In this document: positions 7,281 through 10,257 of the stretch, piece by piece
Layout of the letters: every line of letters begins with the position of its first letter
Position numbering within the stretch: the stretch's first letter is position 1
DNA from: an uncultured Bacilli bacterium
GTDB lineage: Bacteria; Bacillota_I; Bacilli_A; RF39; UBA660
DNA: 10,257 bases
Assembly (NCBI GenBank): GCA_947628635.1
Contig: CANRAX010000041.1
Location: 1 to 10,257, forward strand
Direction: 5' to 3'
Position numbers and translations under genes: made by a program
The notes under the pieces: generated by a model
The model's database searches: none
What the model was told of the DNA's origin: nothing
The model's input: only the letters and a program-made list of their open reading frames with translations

Positions 7281-7618
7281 TATTTTTCCTCCTTATTAAT
7301 AATATTTTCTTCAGGTATAGTTTTTACTTTTTTCGCAACAATTTCACTGTATGGTGCTAATTTACCTTCCAACGTTTTATAGATGGTATCTGCTCCTAAG
7401 AAGGAAAACAATCCAACCCATAAGCTAGTTGGGAATGTGATATTAGTAAAGGTTATGCAAAAAAGTAGGCCAATTACTATATTAACAACAAAAGAATATA
7501 GTGTAATTAATTTGCTTTTTTTAAAATGCTTTTTAGTTTTTTGAATAAAGGTACATGTAATAGCACTGAGCGCAATTGATATGACTAATATTTTTTGTAA
7601 ATAGTCTAAGTTTAACAT
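7280..7618 (-). CDS. Small holin-like membrane protein
   Basis: A 112-residue protein with three hydrophobic stretches (about residues 7-24, 38-62 and 65-80) and a basic linker after the first. The third carries LWVGLFSFLGADTIYKTLEGKL, followed by a charged tail rich in Lys and Glu. Size, topology and the immediate downstream peptidase fit a phage holin, which makes membrane holes through which the endolysin reaches the wall; I infer the function from this context. The TTG at 7633 is not the start: AGGAGG would lie inside the coding sequence. The ATG at 7618, 6 bases after AGGAGG, is chosen. The pair may instead serve a domesticated role such as release of cytoplasmic proteins or wall remodelling. 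No convincing promoter was seen upstream, so expression might come from read-through of the rpsI terminator. Confidence 0.7.
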   Translation of the reverse strand: MLNLDYLQKILVISIALSAITCTFIQKTKKHFKKSKLITLYSFVVNIVIGLLFCITFTNITFPTSLWVGLFSFLGADTIYKTLEGKLAPYSEIVAKKVKTIPEENIINKEEK

Positions 7619-7739
7619 AATTTTCCTCCTCAATTTAATATATGCACTTTCAAATATTGAAACAATTAAATTTAACTAGAAAAGATATTTTAAATTTTGG
7701 AATTTTTAATTACGATAACTACTTACTTAGTAAAAAAAT

Positions 7740-7773
7740 TTTTTAAACAAAAAAACCCAAATTCTGGGTTTTT
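7740..7773 (-). terminator. Intrinsic terminator of rplM-rpsI
   Basis: On the minus strand AAAAACCCA and TGGGTTTTT form a perfect 9-bp stem around GAATT, followed by TTGTTT. It begins 15 bases after the rpsI stop codon. It is the clearest terminator in the window. Confidence 0.9.
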
Positions 7774-7788
7774 GGAAACATTTGAATA

Positions 7789-8214
7789 TTAACGTTTTGA
7801 AAATTGAGGTGCACGACGTGCTTTCTTTAAACCTGGTTTCTTACGTTCTTTCTTACGTGAATCTCTTGTAATCATTCCAGCTACTTTTAATGTTTTTCTG
7901 AAACTATTTTCAGAATCAGCTGGTGTTGTTGAATCATATTGTAATAAAGCTCTAGTAATTCCTAAGCGGATTGCTCCAGTTTGACCTTGAAAACCGCCAC
8001 CATTAACTTTAGCAGAAACATCAAACATTTCAGCTGTGTTAGTTAAAACAAGTGGTTGAGATAAGTCCATTACACAAATTTCTGATGGAAAATATTCTCT
8101 TACATCGCGACCGTTAACAGTAATTTTTCCTGTTCCAGGAGTTAATGTAACTCTTGCTACACTTGACTTTCTATGACCTGTACCAGTGTATACTCTTTTT
8201 TCTTCTTTTGCCAT
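7789..8214 (-). CDS. rpsI: 30S ribosomal protein S9
   Basis: A 141-residue S9, slightly longer than the common 130 because of a short N-terminal extension. Family hallmarks are GTGHRKSSVARV (11-22), the KVNGGGFQGQTGAIRLGI segment and the basic tail KKARRAPQFSKR, whose C-terminal Lys-Arg reaches the P-site tRNA in the small subunit. The ATG has AGGAGG 7 bases upstream and lies 11 bases after the rplM stop, the usual rplM-rpsI arrangement. A terminator follows directly. Confidence 0.98.
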   Translation of the reverse strand: MAKEEKRVYTGTGHRKSSVARVTLTPGTGKITVNGRDVREYFPSEICVMDLSQPLVLTNTAEMFDVSAKVNGGGFQGQTGAIRLGITRALLQYDSTTPADSENSFRKTLKVAGMITRDSRKKERKKPGLKKARRAPQFSKR

Positions 8215-8225
8215 AACCTATCCTC

Positions 8226-8657
8226 CTACTTTACTTCAAGCACTTCTGGTTTTTGTGCTTCGTGTTTATGTTCCTCTGTTGCATAAACAAATAGTTTCTT
8301 ATACATTTGTCTTCCTAATCTGTTATGAGGAAGCATTCCTTTAACGGCTCTTTCCATCATTTCAACTGGATATTGTTCACGCATTACTTTTGCAGTTCTT
8401 TCTCTTAAACCACCTGTATACATTGAGTGATTATAATACATTTTATTTTCTAGCTTATTACCAGTTAAATTAACTTTTTGAGCATTAATGATTATAATGT
8501 TGTCGCCACAATCAATATGTGGTGTATAAGTTGGTTTATGTTTTCCACGTAAGTATTTGGCAGCAAGTGAAGCAACACGACCTAAAGGCTTTCCAGCAGC
8601 GTCGATTACATACCATTTGCGTTCAACTGTTTCTTTTTTTTGCATATAACTTGTCAT
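8226..8657 (-). CDS. rplM: 50S ribosomal protein L13
   Basis: A 143-residue L13, the normal family length. Conserved features are ETVERKWYVIDAAGKPLGR near the N-terminus, LRGKHKPTYTPHIDCGDN, KGMLPHNRLGRQMYKKLFVY and the C-terminal HEAQKPEV. An in-frame ATG at 8693 would add 12 residues and lies within the structured leader; the ATG at 8657, with AAGGAG 8 bases upstream, gives the family N-terminus and is chosen. It is the first gene of the rplM-rpsI operon and is probably controlled through the leader RNA upstream. Confidence 0.98.
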   Translation of the reverse strand: MTSYMQKKETVERKWYVIDAAGKPLGRVASLAAKYLRGKHKPTYTPHIDCGDNIIIINAQKVNLTGNKLENKMYYNHSMYTGGLRERTAKVMREQYPVEMMERAVKGMLPHNRLGRQMYKKLFVYATEEHKHEAQKPEVLEVK

Positions 8658-8675
8658 AAATTTTCTCCTTTTACT

Positions 8676-8710
8676 TAAATTAGACTTTCCCACAGTCTAA
8701 TTTATGTGGG
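8676..8710 (-). promoter_or_regulatory. Structured rplM 5' leader, candidate L13 leader
   Basis: On the minus strand TAAATTAGACT (8704-8694) pairs perfectly with AGTCTAATTTA (8686-8676) over 11 bp with the loop GTGGGAA. The GTGGG of the loop (8693-8689) is complementary to CCCAC (8710-8706) just 5' of the stem, so an H-type pseudoknot or two exclusive hairpins can form. The structure ends about 10 bases before the rplM ribosome binding site. Firmicutes rplM operons are known to carry an L13 leader thought to mediate autoregulation; whether this is a member was not tested. Confidence 0.7.
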
Positions 8711-8731
8711 GATTTAAATGTACCGATTAAA

Positions 8732-8760
8732 ATTATACTAAAAAACGTCTTAAAAAGCAA
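8732..8760 (-). promoter_or_regulatory. Promoter of rplM-rpsI
   Basis: On the minus strand a perfect TATAAT (8737-8732) lies 17 bases after TTGCTT (8760-8755), a weaker -35 sharing TTG. Transcription would start near 8725, giving a leader of about 68 bases that contains the hairpin and pseudoknot segments. Confidence 0.7.
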
Positions 8761-8795
8761 TAGTTTTTAATACTTTTTTAAAAGGCTAAAGGCTT

Positions 8796-9155
8796 TTAAA
8801 TTGTTTTAGTTACTGACTCTTTAACTAATTCATCTTCTAAAACACCCAATTTTTGTAAAGCAACTTCTAATTCTTCATCTGATAATGACTCGACATATCT
8901 TTCGGCTTTTTCGGCATTAGCGTATTTTCTTAAAACAGCGTCATGTTGATAATTACTGTAAGCATAAGTTGACGTAGTTGTTGCATATGTTCCTGCAACA
9001 GTTGAAAGATGTTTCTTATCTATTGTTCCATCATCATTCAAAGTAAAATAAGTTGAACCACAAGCTGTTGCGGTTGGTAAAACATAAGATGTTGTTGGAG
9101 CAGTATAAGTTGTTGTTGGAGTTATTGAAGATGTTGTTCCTAAAGTATCAAACAT
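8796..9155 (-). CDS. Thr/Ser/Tyr-rich protein of unknown function
   Basis: A 119-residue protein that I do not recognise. Residues 1-70 are low-complexity and rich in Thr, Ser, Tyr and Ala, with three 7-residue repeats of the type TPTTTYT / APTTSYV / LPTATAC (12-32). Residues 73-113 look like a charged helical region containing RYVESLSDEELEVALQKLG. No signal peptide or membrane segment is present, so despite the surface-protein-like composition it is not obviously exported. Its ATG directly follows the TAA of the upstream gene (TAAATG), with AAGGAAG 7 bases before it, so the two are co-translated and probably functionally linked. No clear terminator follows, and transcription may run into rplM. 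Confidence 0.75.
   Translation of the reverse strand: MFDTLGTTSSITPTTTYTAPTTSYVLPTATACGSTYFTLNDDGTIDKKHLSTVAGTYATTTSTYAYSNYQHDAVLRKYANAEKAERYVESLSDEELEVALQKLGVLEDELVKESVTKTI
9060..9122 (-). repeat. Three imperfect 21-bp tandem repeats within a gene
   Basis: On the minus strand CTCCAACAACAACTTAT and CTCCAACAACATCTTAT recur 21 bases apart, followed by a more diverged third unit. They encode the 7-residue repeats of the Thr-rich protein and keep the reading frame, so copy-number change would alter length without frameshift. Confidence 0.6.
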
Positions 9156-9986
9156 TTAAATTCTTCCTTTCTGTTTAGCTAGCATATTATTGGTAGCTTT
9201 TTGTTTTTCTAATAATTTTTTCAACTGTTCAAGTTGATTTTTATCTTTTATCGAAGCAATTATTTCATCAATAGTTGGAATATTTTTTAATTCTTCTTGT
9301 TTAGTAGCTATTAGCGTATTAGCTTCTTCGTATTTTTCACTATTATTTTTAAGTTGTCTGGTTTGTATTTCATATAGCTTTTTTTCTTTTTCTTTAAACC
9401 GATAAATGTTGTGATTTTGTATATTAACGCATTCAAAGTTTATGAGAGCACTGAATAATTCTATTGGAACTAATAATAAAATTTCTGGAAAGCCAAGAAA
9501 TGTTAAGCCTAATGAAGAGGCAATAACTAGGCCATTTAGTTTTAAACTTCTTTTATGTACAGCTTTATTCCATTCTAAATATTTTATTATTTCTAGTGGT
9601 CTTGTAGAACTCATATGATAATTTCTATTCATTTCACGATAAAATTCTTTGTGAGCTATTTCTTTTTGTAAATTAGCATCTTCAATAACTTTATTTTTTT
9701 CATAATCAGAATGTAATTTTTGAAGTTTTTTATTTTTTTGCCAGTCTATATATTTGTCGTGATATTTTAAATAATTAGGACAAAGCTTTTTTAAAATTTT
9801 AAATTTTAAATCTTCGGCTCTAAAAACAATTTTTTGAAATTTGCCGGCTCCAAGTTTTTCAGTTAGAAAAATTTTATCATCATAAGTTAGGCTGTTTTTC
9901 AAAAACTTTTCTAATAAAGGATGATTATTAGCAAAATTTTTGGTTAAACTTGGAAAATTTTTTTCTAGTATTTCAACTACCCCCAT
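9156..9986 (-). CDS. Coiled-coil protein with a membrane hairpin, unknown
   Basis: A 276-residue protein that I do not recognise. The first 145 residues are soluble, basic and helical. Residues 149-166 and 167-184 form two adjacent hydrophobic segments with a GFPE turn, suggesting a hairpin in the cytoplasmic membrane with both ends in the cytoplasm. The C-terminal part (about 195-268) is rich in Lys, Glu, Gln and Leu and probably coiled-coil. There are no catalytic motifs that I can see. The ATG at 9986 has AGAGGGG about 6 bases upstream. It is the first gene of a two-gene unit with the Thr-rich protein and has its own promoter. The layout resembles membrane scaffold or stress proteins, but I make no functional claim. 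Confidence 0.75.
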   Translation of the reverse strand: MGVVEILEKNFPSLTKNFANNHPLLEKFLKNSLTYDDKIFLTEKLGAGKFQKIVFRAEDLKFKILKKLCPNYLKYHDKYIDWQKNKKLQKLHSDYEKNKVIEDANLQKEIAHKEFYREMNRNYHMSSTRPLEIIKYLEWNKAVHKRSLKLNGLVIASSLGLTFLGFPEILLLVPIELFSALINFECVNIQNHNIYRFKEKEKKLYEIQTRQLKNNSEKYEEANTLIATKQEELKNIPTIDEIIASIKDKNQLEQLKKLLEKQKATNNMLAKQKGRI

Positions 9987-10017
9987 AAAGTACCCCTCTT
10001 ACTTCTTAATGGCTCAT

Positions 10018-10046
10018 ATTATACCACTAAAGCCCTTTTTTAGCAA
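10018..10046 (-). promoter_or_regulatory. Extended -10 promoter of the coiled-coil gene
   Basis: On the minus strand TTGCTA (10046-10041) is followed after 17 bases by TATAAT (10023-10018), preceded by TG one base upstream (TGGTATAAT), an extended -10. Transcription should start near 10011, about 25 bases before the ATG. Confidence 0.7.
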
Positions 10047-10096
10047 CAAAAAAGAAGCAAAAAAAAGAAGCAATAATATTGTCTCAATTTTTTTCT

Positions 10097-10187
10097 AAAT
10101 GCAACTCTCTTATTGTAAAAGATTGCGTTTAACTTAAAAAATATAAATAGTTGCATTTAACCTTAAAAAGTTGCATTTACCTTAAAA
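10097..10187. repeat. Cluster of TTGCATTTA-type motifs
   Basis: Three direct copies occur on the plus strand: TTGCGTTTAACTTAAAA (10123-10139), TTGCATTTAACCTTAAAA (10151-10168) and TTGCATTTACCTTAAAA (10171-10187). An inverted core AAATGCAAC lies at 10097-10105. Start-to-start spacings are 28 and 20 bases. They lie 50-140 bases upstream of the coiled-coil gene's promoter and could be operator sites. The rest of 9987-10257 is AT-rich with no gene seen. Confidence 0.65.
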
Positions 10188-10257
10188 TTTGAGCTTTCTA
10201 TCACAGTTTAATTATTTTTATTATTCTTTTTGGGCAAAAAATTATATTATCTTTTTT

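Noticed and set aside
6540..7618. A complete prophage
   Set aside because: Only the lysis-type pair is present; no integrase, terminase, capsid or tail gene is in the window.
7619..7740. Promoter TTGTTT-17-TATATT just upstream of the holin-like gene
   Set aside because: Its transcript would start within or at the ribosome binding site, and the -35 is weak, so I do not annotate it.
8777..8800. Terminator after the Thr-rich gene
   Set aside because: TTTAAAAG/CTTTTAAA pairs for 8 bp, but the stem is AT-rich, overlaps the stop codon and has no U tract on the minus strand.
10097..10187. CRISPR-like array
   Set aside because: The repeats are under 20 bases, imperfect and irregularly spaced, with almost no spacer between the last two and no cas genes.

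Overview
The window is a strongly AT-rich stretch of a Firmicutes-type (Bacillota) chromosome. Low GC, strong AGGAGG-type ribosome binding sites, an rplM-rpsI operon and a Bacillus/Staphylococcus-type EssC ATPase all point there. An uncultured Bacilli or Mollicutes-related gut lineage is plausible, but nothing here fixes the genus. TGA is probably a stop (an ATGA stop/start overlap at 459-462), so the standard bacterial code fits better than the mycoplasma code.

Region 1 (1-5547, minus strand) is a compact type VII secretion (T7SSb) operon. It reads essC, then a YukD/EsaB ubiquitin-like gene, a very short WXG100-like gene and a 75-residue helical protein, and it ends at a hairpin terminator near 190-216. 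The last three genes are tightly coupled. EsaA, EssA, EssB and any LXG toxin are absent from this operon. The first 180 bases hold a C10 tract and two inverted repeats but no gene.

Region 2 (5548-6532) has two interlocked divergent promoters, one for essC and one for a GufA-type ZIP metal transporter on the plus strand. A hairpin shared with the convergent gene follows the transporter.

Region 3 (6540-7618, minus) is a phage-style pair: a small holin-like membrane protein and an M23-like peptidase without a signal peptide, overlapping as TAATG. No other phage genes are visible.

Region 4 (7749-8760, minus) is the housekeeping rplM-rpsI operon. It has its own promoter, a structured 5' leader with interleaved complementary segments, and a strong terminator.

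Region 5 (8796-10257, minus) holds two unrecognised genes with abutting stop and start: a coiled-coil protein with a membrane hairpin, then a Thr/Ser/Tyr-rich protein. They have an extended -10 promoter and, upstream of it, a cluster of repeated TTGCATTTA-type motifs that may be operators.

The most notable content is the stripped-down T7SS operon with a miniature WXG100-like protein, followed by the isolated holin/peptidase pair and the rplM leader structure.
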